Source of the DNA: JAHRVQ01 sp051278195
Lineage (GTDB): Bacteria > Pseudomonadota > Gammaproteobacteria > Pseudomonadales > Azotimanducaceae
Length of the DNA stretch: 64,000 nucleotides
Assembly: GCA_051278195.1 (NCBI GenBank)
Contig: JBNMQM010000018.1
Location: forward strand, 6,455 to 70,454
Reading direction: 5' to 3'
Part shown: one piece after another, positions 49,583 through 58,754 of the stretch
Numbering within the stretch: position 1 is the first letter of the stretch
Layout of the letters: each line of letters opens with the position of its first letter
Notes under the pieces: generated by a model
Told to the model about the DNA's origin: nothing
Database searches by the model: none
The model's input: the letters and a program-made list of their open reading frames with translations, nothing else
Made by a program: the position numbers and the translations under genes

Positions 49583-50863
49583 TTAAACTGAGGTAGCGAA
49601 CAACTTTGAGTTTCGTTGATAGTTGTATAGGTTTTGCCGCTCTATAGGCAGATCGGTGAGCGCCGCTTCTGCGAAGCCGCGTTCCGTAAACCAGTGAGCC
49701 GTGTGCGTCGTCAGCACAAACAAGCGTGAATAGTTCTCCTCTTGAGCACGCCGACGAACTGCGTCGAGGAGCGCGTCGCCGCGGGTGCCGTCGCGATAGT
49801 CAGGGTGCGTGACGAGACAAGCAAGCTCAGCATTGTCGCCAAATCCATAAAGTGCGGCACAGCCAACAATCGTCCCATCTCGGTCAATCACAGTAAACTT
49901 GTCGATTTCAGCTTCCAGTCTTTCTCTAGAGCGCTTCACCAGCACGCCATCATTTTCCAGTGGCTCTATCAGATCGATAATGCCGCCGACATCGTCAGCT
50001 CTCGCTGTGCGGACTTGTTCATAGCTTTTGCGCACGACCTGTGTGCCGACGCCGTCGCGGGTGAACAATTCACTCAACAGCGCGCCATCAAGTGCTGGAT
50101 TTAGCAAATGGCAGCGTTCTACGCCTTTCAGACAAGCGTGGCGCGCAATAGCGAGCGGTTCAAAGTGACTGAGTGTATCCGCATCGATATCACTCACCTG
50201 GATTTCATTTACGAGATGGCCCGATTCGTCTTTAAGGTCACCATCGAGGATGATCAGTTTGTCAGCGAGCAAAGCGCTGGCGACTTCAGCCGCAACTTCA
50301 AGGGAGTTGATATTGAAGACTTCGCCCGATGGCGAGTAGCCAAGTGGTGATATGACAACCAGCGCGCCAGTATCCAGTTGTTTGCGAATGGCACCGCTAT
50401 TCACCTTGCGCACCCGACCTGTATTATGAAAATCCACACCGTGATGAATGCCTAGTGGTCTGGCTTTAATATGGTTACCAGACGCGAGTGCCATTTCTTG
50501 ACGGTGGTGAGGTGCCTTGCAGAGTTCTGCCTCGAGTTTTGATCTAGCTTGGCCTACGCCGAACTCAACCGCCGGTAGAATGTCGGGGTGTGTCACCCGA
50601 ATACCATCGACAAAGTCGCTGCTCATATTTTGTTGAACGAGCGCCGCTTCAATCTGAGGCGCAGCACCATGAACAAGAACCAGACGAATCGCAAGCGATT
50701 GGAGCAGAGCAATATCAGCGATGATGTTGGTGAAATTTAGGTGCTCTATTCCCTGACCACCCAAATAAATAACAAAAGTTTTGTCACGATGGGCGCTGAT
50801 ATACGGCGATGCATCCCGGAACCAAAGAATATGTGAGTTTGACTGTAGTTTTTTTTCACTCAT
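49583..50863 (-). CDS. argA: N-acetylglutamate synthase
   Basis: Acetylates glutamate with acetyl-CoA, the first step of arginine synthesis. The 426 residues have an N-terminal amino-acid-kinase-like domain (about 1-280), which normally binds the feedback inhibitor arginine, and a C-terminal GNAT acetyltransferase domain (about 285-426). The start Phe-Arg-Asp-Ala-Ser-Pro-Tyr-Ile-x-Ala-His-Arg is the ArgA mark. The Leu-Val-His-Gly-Ala-Ala-Pro-Gln-Ile motif and a GNAT loop Asp-Tyr-Arg-Asp-Gly-Thr-Arg-Gly are present. argE ends four bases before it begins on the same strand, so argE-argA form an operon. Confidence 0.95.
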   Translation of the reverse strand: MSEKKLQSNSHILWFRDASPYISAHRDKTFVIYLGGQGIEHLNFTNIIADIALLQSLAIRLVLVHGAAPQIEAALVQQNMSSDFVDGIRVTHPDILPAVEFGVGQARSKLEAELCKAPHHRQEMALASGNHIKARPLGIHHGVDFHNTGRVRKVNSGAIRKQLDTGALVVISPLGYSPSGEVFNINSLEVAAEVASALLADKLIILDGDLKDESGHLVNEIQVSDIDADTLSHFEPLAIARHACLKGVERCHLLNPALDGALLSELFTRDGVGTQVVRKSYEQVRTARADDVGGIIDLIEPLENDGVLVKRSRERLEAEIDKFTVIDRDGTIVGCAALYGFGDNAELACLVTHPDYRDGTRGDALLDAVRRRAQEENYSRLFVLTTHTAHWFTERGFAEAALTDLPIERQNLYNYQRNSKLFATSV

Positions 50864-50867
50864 GACG

Positions 50868-52034
50868 TTATAGGCAGTACTTTGTAACGAGGGCGCGGAT
50901 TATAGCAATGGAGGGATCAATTTGTGCCACGTCCAAAAACTCGTTAGGTTGGTGCGCCTGATCGATTGAGCCGGCGCCCATGACGATGGTTTCGATGCCA
51001 AGTGCCTCAAAAAAGGGTGCTTCAGTGGCGAAAGCGACTGTGGCGGCAGAATTTCCAGAAGCTTCTTCGCAAGCCTTGAGCAGGGTGGCCTGTTCATTCG
51101 AAAAAGCTGGAATTGTCGGGTGAAGCGGCGCGAGTTCCATTTCGAGGTCGCGTTGTTCCAAGAGAGGCCTGATTCGATCACCTAAAGCTTCAATAATGGC
51201 TAGGTCATTCATACCCGGTAGTAAGCGTAAATCAAATGACAGGTCCACGTGATCGCATATTCTATTGGGATTATCCCCGCCGTGAATACAGCCCAAATTT
51301 AATGTCGGCACAGCGACCTCAAAATTGGTGTCTTGATATTGAGCCGCCATTTCGTTGCGAAACTCACACAGTGCATTGATGACCGGGCCCGTCGCATCTA
51401 AAGCGTTTCTGCCCAGCGCCGGGTTAGAGGAATGCCCGGAACTGCCGCGAATTCTAAGCCCCAGCATCGCGATGCTTTTATGTTTGTTGATCGGCACCAG
51501 CCCTGTAGGCTCGCCAATTAAGGCGAACTTTGGCTTTGACAGGGCTTCTAGCGTCAGGGCTCTGGCGCCACTCATGCAAGACTCTTCGTCTGCGGTGCCT
51601 AGAATTACAATAGGGCGCTTGAGCTTTGTCGGGTCAATTTCGCTGACCGCAGCGATGCACATGGCAAAAAAGCTCTTCATGTCGCAAACCCCTAGTCCAT
51701 ACCAGCGGTCGCCCTTATCGAACAATGTGAATGGGTCGGTTTGCCAAAGATCTGCATCAAAAGGCACTGTGTCAGTGTGGCCAGACAGTAATAGGCCGCC
51801 TTGGCCTCTCCCCAGGGTGGCGATTAAATTGACCTTTCCTGGGTAGCCAGGAACAGGTGAGATCTGAATATCGAAGCCGAGGGGTGACAACCAATTTGCC
51901 AATAGGTCTACCATGGGTCGATTGGACTGATCGAACTGAGGCACCGTACTGCTAACGGACGGAGTAGCGACAATGGTTTGAACCATTTCTTTTAATTTTG
52001 GTGCTGATACTTTAGTTGCTGCCATTGGGACCAT
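50868..52034 (-). CDS. argE: Acetylornithine deacetylase
   Basis: A zinc M20 hydrolase that releases ornithine from N-acetylornithine in the linear arginine pathway. The 388-residue protein has the metal motif Ser-Gly-His-Thr-Asp-Thr-Val-Pro (about 85-92), Gly-Leu-Gly-Val-Cys-Asp-Met-Lys, and the catalytic Glu pair in Ala-Asp-Glu-Glu-Ser. The dimerisation domain follows (about 180-290). The start could be the ATG at 52034 or the one nine bases later; neither has a strong ribosome site. With argA downstream, both ends of the acetyl cycle are in one unit; an ArgJ-type recycling route cannot be excluded. Confidence 0.94.
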   Translation of the reverse strand: MVPMAATKVSAPKLKEMVQTIVATPSVSSTVPQFDQSNRPMVDLLANWLSPLGFDIQISPVPGYPGKVNLIATLGRGQGGLLLSGHTDTVPFDADLWQTDPFTLFDKGDRWYGLGVCDMKSFFAMCIAAVSEIDPTKLKRPIVILGTADEESCMSGARALTLEALSKPKFALIGEPTGLVPINKHKSIAMLGLRIRGSSGHSSNPALGRNALDATGPVINALCEFRNEMAAQYQDTNFEVAVPTLNLGCIHGGDNPNRICDHVDLSFDLRLLPGMNDLAIIEALGDRIRPLLEQRDLEMELAPLHPTIPAFSNEQATLLKACEEASGNSAATVAFATEAPFFEALGIETIVMGAGSIDQAHQPNEFLDVAQIDPSIAIIRALVTKYCL

Positions 52035-52144
52035 TCATCGTTTTTTGAGCTGTGTGAGTGTAACAAGATGGGCGACAAATTGCGTTTAACAGTCGATCTG
52101 AAAAAAGGTGTAAGCTGATCGAGTTTGAGGCTAGAGCGATCTAA

Positions 52145-53935
52145 GTGAGCGTACAAGAAACCAATGCCAAAAAACCCGACATCACGCTGAATGTCCGGGC
52201 CGTTCTTAACGATCTTGTGGCTGACGGGCGGCTTTCCGAAAAGGACGCTGAAGCGCTCAGCATGAAGCCGCGCAAAAAGGAGCAGATTAACTGGCATCCT
52301 CTCGAAGTGATTGCTGACGAGAACTGCCAGGACCAGAAAAAACCCGATCAACTTCTCGACTTAGATGTGCTGACCCGCTGGTTATGCTCTCGGGCGAAGC
52401 AACCCTACAAGCGAATCGATCCACTCAAAATTGATTCCCAGGTGATCACAAAAGTGATGTCCTATGAATTCGCGAAGCGGCATCAACTCCTGTGCCTCGA
52501 GGTGAGGGAAGATGAGGTCGTGATTGCCAGTCCAGAGCCCTATGTATCGGGTTGGGAACCAACGATTCAGCAGTCACAACCTGGCAAGGTCATTACCCGG
52601 GTAATTTCCAGTCCAGCAGATATTCGTCAGTACACGACCGAGTTTTATACTATGGCCCGGTCGGTGAGCCAGGCCAATGCCCAGGGTCTGCACGCAAACC
52701 AATTGTCTAATCTTGAGTCCATGCTGGAACTCGGGCAAATGGACGGTATGGAAGCGAACGACGCTCACGTCGTTAATATTGTTGACTGGTTGCTTCAGTA
52801 CGCTTTTACCCAGCGTGCGAGTGACATTCATTTGGAGCCTAGACGAGAAAAAGGCCGCGTCCGTTTTCGTATCGATGGCGTGTTGCATCTGGTCTACGAG
52901 TTGCCGGCTTCTGTGATGACCGCGGTAACGAGTCGACTAAAAACGCTAGGAAGAATGGACGTCGCAGAGAAGCGGCGGCCGCAAGACGGGCGGCTAAAAA
53001 CCAAAACCCAGGACGCTCATGAAATTGAGTTGCGTCTGTCCACATTACCGACAGCCTTCGGCGAAAAGATGGTGATGCGTATTTTTGACCCAGATATCTT
53101 ATTGAAGTCGTTTTCTGAGTTGGGTCTCGCCAATGATGATTATGAGCGCTGGCAGTCGATGGTGCGGAACCCCAACGGTATTGTGCTGGTGACAGGGCCA
53201 ACCGGATCTGGAAAAACGACGACGCTTTATTCCAGTCTTAAGCAACTGGCGACGTCCGAAGTCAACGTCTGTACGATCGAAGATCCCATTGAAATGGTGG
53301 AGGCGAGTTTTAACCAAATGCAGGTCCAGCCCAACATCGGGCTACACTTCGCCGATGGTGTGAGATCGTTGCTAAGACAAGATCCAGACATAATCATGGT
53401 AGGTGAGATTCGGGATCTCGAAACTGCCGAAATGGCGATTCAGGCTGCTCTAACAGGTCACTTGGTGATCTCCACGTTGCACACCAACGATGCACCTTCC
53501 GCCATTACCCGCTTGTTGGAATTGGGCGTCGCACCCTACCTCATCAAGGCGACCGTGCTCGGAGTGATGGCGCAACGGTTGGTGCGGACACTTTGTCCCG
53601 CGTGCAAAGCTTTGGGTGAGTCGGATACCGAGGGTTGGCAAACTTTGATTGCACCCTGGAAGATGAGTATACCTAAGCATATGTATAGACCCGTAGGTTG
53701 CCTTGAATGTCGTGATACCGGTTATCGTGGTCGTGAAGGAATTTATGAGCTACTGCCCCTTACGGACAAGGTAAAACCCTTCGTGACGGAGAGTACCGAG
53801 ATTGGCAAGCTTCGAATGACAGCGATGAAAGAGGGTATGCGAACATTGCGATTGAGTGGCGCGCTAAAAGTAGCGGCAGGTGAGACCACTATCGAGGAAG
53901 TTCTGCGAGTAGCGCCGTTTACTGGAACTGAATAG
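52145..53935 (+). CDS. GspE/PilB-family secretion or pilus ATPase
   Basis: A 596-residue type II/IV secretion ATPase of the extension type. The N-terminal region (about 14-45) looks like a degenerate MshEN/GspE-N module with an Asp-Gly-Arg-Leu-Ser-Glu-Lys-Asp-Ala core. The catalytic core has an Asp-Ile-His-Leu-Glu motif, Walker A Gly-Pro-Thr-Gly-Ser-Gly-Lys-Thr at 351-358, Asp-Pro-Asp-Ile-Ile-Met-Val-Gly-Glu-Ile-Arg-Asp (Walker B) and a His box. The zinc site is Cys484, Cys487, Cys519, Cys522. No pilus platform, pseudopilin or secretin gene is adjacent; neighbours are argE and glnE. A stand-alone ATPase near argA/argE is also found in Pseudomonas as far as I recall. Whether it serves pili, type II secretion or something else is open. 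Confidence 0.88.
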   Translation: MSVQETNAKKPDITLNVRAVLNDLVADGRLSEKDAEALSMKPRKKEQINWHPLEVIADENCQDQKKPDQLLDLDVLTRWLCSRAKQPYKRIDPLKIDSQVITKVMSYEFAKRHQLLCLEVREDEVVIASPEPYVSGWEPTIQQSQPGKVITRVISSPADIRQYTTEFYTMARSVSQANAQGLHANQLSNLESMLELGQMDGMEANDAHVVNIVDWLLQYAFTQRASDIHLEPRREKGRVRFRIDGVLHLVYELPASVMTAVTSRLKTLGRMDVAEKRRPQDGRLKTKTQDAHEIELRLSTLPTAFGEKMVMRIFDPDILLKSFSELGLANDDYERWQSMVRNPNGIVLVTGPTGSGKTTTLYSSLKQLATSEVNVCTIEDPIEMVEASFNQMQVQPNIGLHFADGVRSLLRQDPDIIMVGEIRDLETAEMAIQAALTGHLVISTLHTNDAPSAITRLLELGVAPYLIKATVLGVMAQRLVRTLCPACKALGESDTEGWQTLIAPWKMSIPKHMYRPVGCLECRDTGYRGREGIYELLPLTDKVKPFVTESTEIGKLRMTAMKEGMRTLRLSGALKVAAGETTIEEVLRVAPFTGTE

Positions 53936-53939
53936 CTTT

Positions 53940-56705
53940 ATGGTAGATGTTGACGACCGTCTTCGTGCAGATCTTGAGCGGGTCTCGAGCCAGAGCGAAT
54001 TTTTTGCTGATTTTGTCAATCGGGAGACCGGTGCTGAGTTGTTGGGTTCAGGTGACCTTGAAACAAGCCGGGTTCAGTTTTCGATCAGTCTTGCCCATAG
54101 TTTAACGCTTGAAGAATTTGATTTTTCACTGCGCGCCATACGCAATCGAGAAATGGCGCGCATTATCTTCCGTGACCAGACCCGACGTGCCGACCTCGTC
54201 GAGACCACCCGAGATTTATCCTGGCTAGCAGACGAAGCGCTTGAGCGTGCCCTGCAATACCACTACGCACGCTTGAGTAAAGATTGGGGCGTGCCAAAGG
54301 ATAGTGAGGGAGGTGTTCAACAACTTTGTGTTTTAGCACTAGGCAAGCTCGGTGCGTTTGAGCTGAACCTGTCATCTGATATTGATCTTATTTTTATGTA
54401 CGCCGAGCCTGGCGTACTTGCCAATGGCAAAACCTATCAAGAATTTTTTCTTAAACTGTCTCGAGGTCTGATTCGGTCTTTAGATGAGCCCGGAAAGGGT
54501 GGTTTTGTCTTTCGTGTTGATATGCGACTGCGGCCTTACGGCGAAAGCGGCGCTCTGGTAATGCCGAGAGGCAGCATGGAGGACTATTTTGTCGAGCAGG
54601 GCAGAGAATGGGAGCGTTATGCATTTATTAAGGCGCGGTCCGCTGCAGGTGATCTGGAGCTAGGTCGAGAATTTATACAGTGGTTAAAGCCCTTTGTATT
54701 TCGCAAACATCTTGACTATGGTGCGATTGAGTCGCTTCGCGACATGAAGCAATTGATCAATCAAGAAGTGAAGCGGAAGTCACTAGGGTCCGACGTAAAG
54801 CTAGGGCCCGGTGGTATTCGAGAGGTTGAATTTATTGCTCAAACTCAACAACTTATTTGGGGCGGACACCGTCCGGAACTTCAGCAGACGCGTTTGTTAG
54901 AAATTCTGGAAGTCCTTGCGAAGGGAGAGTATCTGCCCGTCAGTGACGTAGAGAAATTGCAAGCGGCCTATATCTTTCTCCGCAACACAGAGCATGTCAT
55001 TCAGGCAGAAAAGGATCAACAAACTCAAAGATTGCCTGAATCTTTGAAGAGTCAGGTTCGCGTTGCCGAGGCAATGGGCTTTGTTGAGTACCCGGCATTC
55101 CTCGCCGAGTTGGATTTTCACCGTGGTAACGTCGGAAATATTTTTTCAGGCCTAATGAATGCAAGCCGAAGCGAGCGCGATGTGCTGCTTGAAGGCAATC
55201 TATTCTGGGTGCGAGTCTGGCAGGATCCATCATCCGAGGATGCGCTTGATCATATGCGCGCTAGTGGTTTCCTCGAATCAGAACAAGCGATTAAGCTGTT
55301 GGTGACGCTCCGAGCTGAAATGACAGATTTACAGGAAATAGCAGAAAGCAGACTGTCTCAATTGATGCCTGTGCTGTTGCGACTAGCGTGTCGGCAGGTG
55401 CAGCCCGATCAGACGCTATTACGATGTCTGGATCTGATCGAAGCTATTAAACGGCGTAGTACCTACGTGGCATTTTTGAACGAGAATCTGGATGCCTTAC
55501 AAAGGATGATCCGGCTTTTCTCTATTAGTCCTTTTGTCGCGGGCCAGGTGAGTCGGTTTCCGATTTTGCTCTACGAGCTGACAGATTGGGATATAGAGCA
55601 GGGTTTAGAAACTAAAGCCGTACTGCAAGAACGACTTGATACCGAATTCGCGCGGCTGGCTGAGGCTGATTTAGAAGGCCGAATGGATGTGCTCCGCACT
55701 TTTAAGCACTCCGTTACCTTAAAGGTGGCGATGTTGGAGCTATTAGATCTCGTCCCAACCATGAAAGCATCGGACCAACTGACGTCAATTGCCGAGATTG
55801 TGCTGGACCAAAGTGTGGCCCTTGCCGCTCATTATCTTGTTGAGCGGCATGGTTTGCCGTCCAATGCCGCGGGTGAAGCGGACGCGGTTAACTTTGGTGT
55901 CGTCGCCTACGGCAAGCTAGGGGGTTTTGAGTTGGGTTATGGCTCGGACCTGGATGTCGTCTGTGTCTTTGGCGGCCATGCAAATGGTGCGACCCTTGGA
56001 GAGCGATCTGTACACAATCAGGTTTTCTATAATCGGCTAGGTCAGCGTCTGGTCCATATTATGACCAGCTTGACTCGATTTGGCACACTCTACGAGCTTG
56101 ATTTGCGGCTGCGGCCGGATGGGAACAGCAGCCCGCTGGTGGCTTCTATCTCTAGTTACGAAAAATATCTTCAGAACTCTGCTTGGATATGGGAAATTCA
56201 AGCGCTAGTGCGGGCCAGGTTCGTTGCAGGGTCGCCGTTGTTAGCAACGCAGTTTAAGCAGATTCGGAGTCTGGTTCTTGAGCAGCCCAGGGATGCTGAT
56301 GAGTTAGTGAAGAATGTGATCTCAATGCGTGAAAAGATGCGCGAGCACCTTGATACCAATACACAATCTCTGGATGCTGCGGAAGTGCTTCTGTCGGGAT
56401 TTGACCTGAAACAGGGCATTGGCGCCATCGTCGATATTGAGTTTCTGGTGCAATATCTGGTTTTGCGTTACAGCAACTCGGAACCCGATCTGACCCGATG
56501 GACTGACAAGGTGCGCCTGTTGGATACACTCGCGACGCTCGATATTATCGAAAGAGCCGAAGCAACGGTGCTGCAGGAAGCCTACGTCGGTTATCGAGCA
56601 GCTGTGCATTTCAGCTGGTTAGGTGGCGAGCTTGCTTCCTACGAACGGCTTTCTAGCTACAGGGAACAGGTCGTGGCGATTTGGCAGCGATATTTGGAGC
56701 ATTAA
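53940..56705 (+). CDS. glnE: Glutamine synthetase adenylyltransferase/removase GlnE
   Basis: A bifunctional enzyme that adenylylates and deadenylylates glutamine synthetase under control of PII and glutamine. At 921 residues it is slightly short for the family (about 945-980). Two nucleotidyltransferase domains are visible: the N-terminal one with Leu-Ser-Ser-Asp-Ile-Asp-Leu-Ile-Phe (near 142) for removal, and the C-terminal one with Gly-Tyr-Gly-Ser-Asp-Leu-Asp-Val-Val (near 665) for adenylylation. Each is followed by Arg-Leu-Arg-Pro-x-Gly or similar and a helical domain. It starts four bases after the ATPase gene without a clear ribosome site, so coupling is likely. Confidence 0.95.
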   Translation: MVDVDDRLRADLERVSSQSEFFADFVNRETGAELLGSGDLETSRVQFSISLAHSLTLEEFDFSLRAIRNREMARIIFRDQTRRADLVETTRDLSWLADEALERALQYHYARLSKDWGVPKDSEGGVQQLCVLALGKLGAFELNLSSDIDLIFMYAEPGVLANGKTYQEFFLKLSRGLIRSLDEPGKGGFVFRVDMRLRPYGESGALVMPRGSMEDYFVEQGREWERYAFIKARSAAGDLELGREFIQWLKPFVFRKHLDYGAIESLRDMKQLINQEVKRKSLGSDVKLGPGGIREVEFIAQTQQLIWGGHRPELQQTRLLEILEVLAKGEYLPVSDVEKLQAAYIFLRNTEHVIQAEKDQQTQRLPESLKSQVRVAEAMGFVEYPAFLAELDFHRGNVGNIFSGLMNASRSERDVLLEGNLFWVRVWQDPSSEDALDHMRASGFLESEQAIKLLVTLRAEMTDLQEIAESRLSQLMPVLLRLACRQVQPDQTLLRCLDLIEAIKRRSTYVAFLNENLDALQRMIRLFSISPFVAGQVSRFPILLYELTDWDIEQGLETKAVLQERLDTEFARLAEADLEGRMDVLRTFKHSVTLKVAMLELLDLVPTMKASDQLTSIAEIVLDQSVALAAHYLVERHGLPSNAAGEADAVNFGVVAYGKLGGFELGYGSDLDVVCVFGGHANGATLGERSVHNQVFYNRLGQRLVHIMTSLTRFGTLYELDLRLRPDGNSSPLVASISSYEKYLQNSAWIWEIQALVRARFVAGSPLLATQFKQIRSLVLEQPRDADELVKNVISMREKMREHLDTNTQSLDAAEVLLSGFDLKQGIGAIVDIEFLVQYLVLRYSNSEPDLTRWTDKVRLLDTLATLDIIERAEATVLQEAYVGYRAAVHFSWLGGELASYERLSSYREQVVAIWQRYLEH

Positions 56706-56805
56706 CAAGCTATCACCTTCATGCCCTGAGCCCGAAGCCTGAAGCCCTAACATGGGAGGAGTCTTAGGTGTAGAATGCGCTGTTTGAAAATTGACGGGTG
56801 CGCAC

Positions 56806-57735
56806 ATGAGCACAAACTTTGCTGACAGAGATGGTGTAATTTGGTTCGACGGTGAGCTCGTACCCTGGCGAGAAGCCAAGGTCCATGTGCTGACTCATAC
56901 GCTCCATTATGGATTAGGGGTATTTGAAGGCGTCCGCGCTTACGCCACGGACAACGGTCCGGCCATCTACCGCCTTCAGGATCATACTGATCGCCTGTTC
57001 CGTTCCGCTCACATCCTAGGCATGGAAATGCCGTTCAGTAAGGATGAGATCAATGCGGCACAGATCGATGTGATCAAAGAAAACCATCTCAAGGAGGCTT
57101 ATCTCCGGCCTATGTGCTTCTACGGTTCCGAAGGCATGGGACTGCGTGCTGAGGGTTTGAAGACTCATTGCATAGTCGCTGCTTGGGAGTGGCCGTCCTA
57201 TATGTCACCCGAAGCCATTGTTGAAGGTATTAAGGTGCGAACATCCTCTTTCACTCGGCACCACGTCAACATCACCATGTGCAAAGCCAAAGCTAACGGC
57301 AATTACATCAACTCTATGTTAGCGCTTAAGGAAGCATTAGACAGCGGCTGCGAAGAAGCTTTGATGTTGGATAATGAAGGCTATGTTGCAGAAGGCAGTG
57401 GCGAGAATTTCTTTCTTGTGCAAAATGGCAAACTTGTCACGCCGGAACTCACGTCCTGTCTTGAGGGTATTACCCGCGCTACAATCTTTTCGTTTGCAGA
57501 GGAGCTTGGGCTTGAAGTTCGCGAACGACGAATCACCCGCGACGAAGTTTATGTAGCGGACGAGGCCTTTTTTACGGGCACCGCGGCAGAAGTCTTGCCC
57601 GTTCGTGAATTAGATAGTCGCACTATCGGAACTGGAAAGCGCGGCCCAATCACGGAGAAACTGCAGTCGATGTATTTTGATCAAGTACGAGGTAAGCGGT
57701 CCGAATACCCCGAATGGTCGACGGTGGCTAAATAG
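56806..57735 (+). CDS. ilvE: Branched-chain amino acid aminotransferase
   Basis: A PLP aminotransferase that makes or breaks valine, leucine and isoleucine. The ATG at 56806 gives 309 residues; an in-frame TTG 15 bases upstream is less likely. Marks are Trp-Phe-Asp-Gly-Glu-Leu-Val-Pro-Trp, Leu-His-Tyr-Gly-Leu-Gly-Val-Phe-Glu-Gly-Val-Arg (about 36-47), the PLP lysine in Cys-Lys-Ala-Lys-Ala-Asn-Gly-Asn-Tyr-Ile-Asn-Ser, and Glu-Gly-Ser-Gly-Glu-Asn-Phe-Phe (about 200-207). glnE-ilvE-waaF is the Pseudomonas order. The 100-base gap after glnE has short GC-rich repeats but no clear promoter. Confidence 0.97.
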   Translation: MSTNFADRDGVIWFDGELVPWREAKVHVLTHTLHYGLGVFEGVRAYATDNGPAIYRLQDHTDRLFRSAHILGMEMPFSKDEINAAQIDVIKENHLKEAYLRPMCFYGSEGMGLRAEGLKTHCIVAAWEWPSYMSPEAIVEGIKVRTSSFTRHHVNITMCKAKANGNYINSMLALKEALDSGCEEALMLDNEGYVAEGSGENFFLVQNGKLVTPELTSCLEGITRATIFSFAEELGLEVRERRITRDEVYVADEAFFTGTAAEVLPVRELDSRTIGTGKRGPITEKLQSMYFDQVRGKRSEYPEWSTVAK

Positions 57736-57746
57736 CAACCTCACCG

Positions 57747-58754
57747 ATGAGCGAGCGCATATTAGTTGTTGGACCTTCATGGGTAGGCGACATGGTTATG
57801 TCGCAAGTACTCTACAAGCTACTTCGGCAACGCTGGCCTACCTGCGAAATCGATGTGCTGGCGCCTCCGGCAGCGACGCCCTTGGTGGCGCGCATGGCGG
57901 AAGTGAACCGCGGTATTCGTTTCGATATGGCGCACGGCGAGCTGGCGGTCGGCAAACGCATCGCCTTCGGCGAGTCGTTGAAAAAAAACGGCTATACACG
58001 CGCTATTGTTTTACCTAATTCGCTTAAGTCTGCGATCGTACCATTTGCCGCTGAAATACCTATTCGTACTGGGTTTCGGGGCGAATACCGTTACTTTTTG
58101 ATCAATGATATGAGGCTTTTGAGCAAGCGTCGCTTGCCGCGCATGATTGACCGTTTCGCTGCGCTCGCGATCAAGGAGGGAAAGCCAGCGCCGGAACTAC
58201 CCTATCCTGAACTGATGATTGATGAAACGAACCTGAGCGCGCTGTTAGAGCAGCTCGGTCTGGCGCGCGATCGGCCAATCTTGGGTTTGTGCCCGGGTGC
58301 TGAATTTGGTGACGCCAAAAAATGGCCAGAAGCACATTATGCGGCTCTGGCCAAACGCGCCATTTCAGAAGGATTCCAGGTGTGGGTATTTGGTGGAAAA
58401 AAAGACTTATCGTGCGCAGCAGAAATTCAAGCCGCGGCAGGTGAGTATTGCCATAATCTGGCAGGTAAGACCTCGCTACTGGATGCCATAGACTTGCTTA
58501 GCGCCTGTCGTCAAGTTGTCTCAAACGACTCGGGATTGATGCACATTGCCGCAGCAGTAGGTGTGCACACCACCGTCGTTTATGGCTCAACATCACCTGA
58601 CTTTACGCCGCCACTCACTAACTCGTTCGACGTCGTATCGCTTGGTTTGAAATGTAGTCCCTGTTTTAAACGTGTCTGCCCACTGAAACACAAAAACTGC
58701 CTAAATCAGTTGTCTCCCGAGCTAATTCGAATCCAGCAGCCCACCAATTCATGA
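57747..58754 (+). CDS. waaF: ADP-heptose:LPS heptosyltransferase II
   Basis: A GT9 enzyme that adds the second L-glycero-D-manno-heptose to the LPS inner core on the cytoplasmic face of the inner membrane. The 335-residue protein starts Ile-Leu-Val-Val-Gly-Pro-Ser-Trp-Val-Gly-Asp-Met-Val-Met, the WaaF signature. The donor site Cys-Pro-Gly-Ala-Glu-Phe-Gly and the late Asn-Asp-Ser-Gly-Leu-Met-His-Ile-Ala motif are present. The C-terminal cysteine-rich segment (Cys-Ser-Pro-Cys-Phe) is typical. It overlaps waaC by four bases. Confidence 0.95.
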   Translation: MSERILVVGPSWVGDMVMSQVLYKLLRQRWPTCEIDVLAPPAATPLVARMAEVNRGIRFDMAHGELAVGKRIAFGESLKKNGYTRAIVLPNSLKSAIVPFAAEIPIRTGFRGEYRYFLINDMRLLSKRRLPRMIDRFAALAIKEGKPAPELPYPELMIDETNLSALLEQLGLARDRPILGLCPGAEFGDAKKWPEAHYAALAKRAISEGFQVWVFGGKKDLSCAAEIQAAAGEYCHNLAGKTSLLDAIDLLSACRQVVSNDSGLMHIAAAVGVHTTVVYGSTSPDFTPPLTNSFDVVSLGLKCSPCFKRVCPLKHKNCLNQLSPELIRIQQPTNS

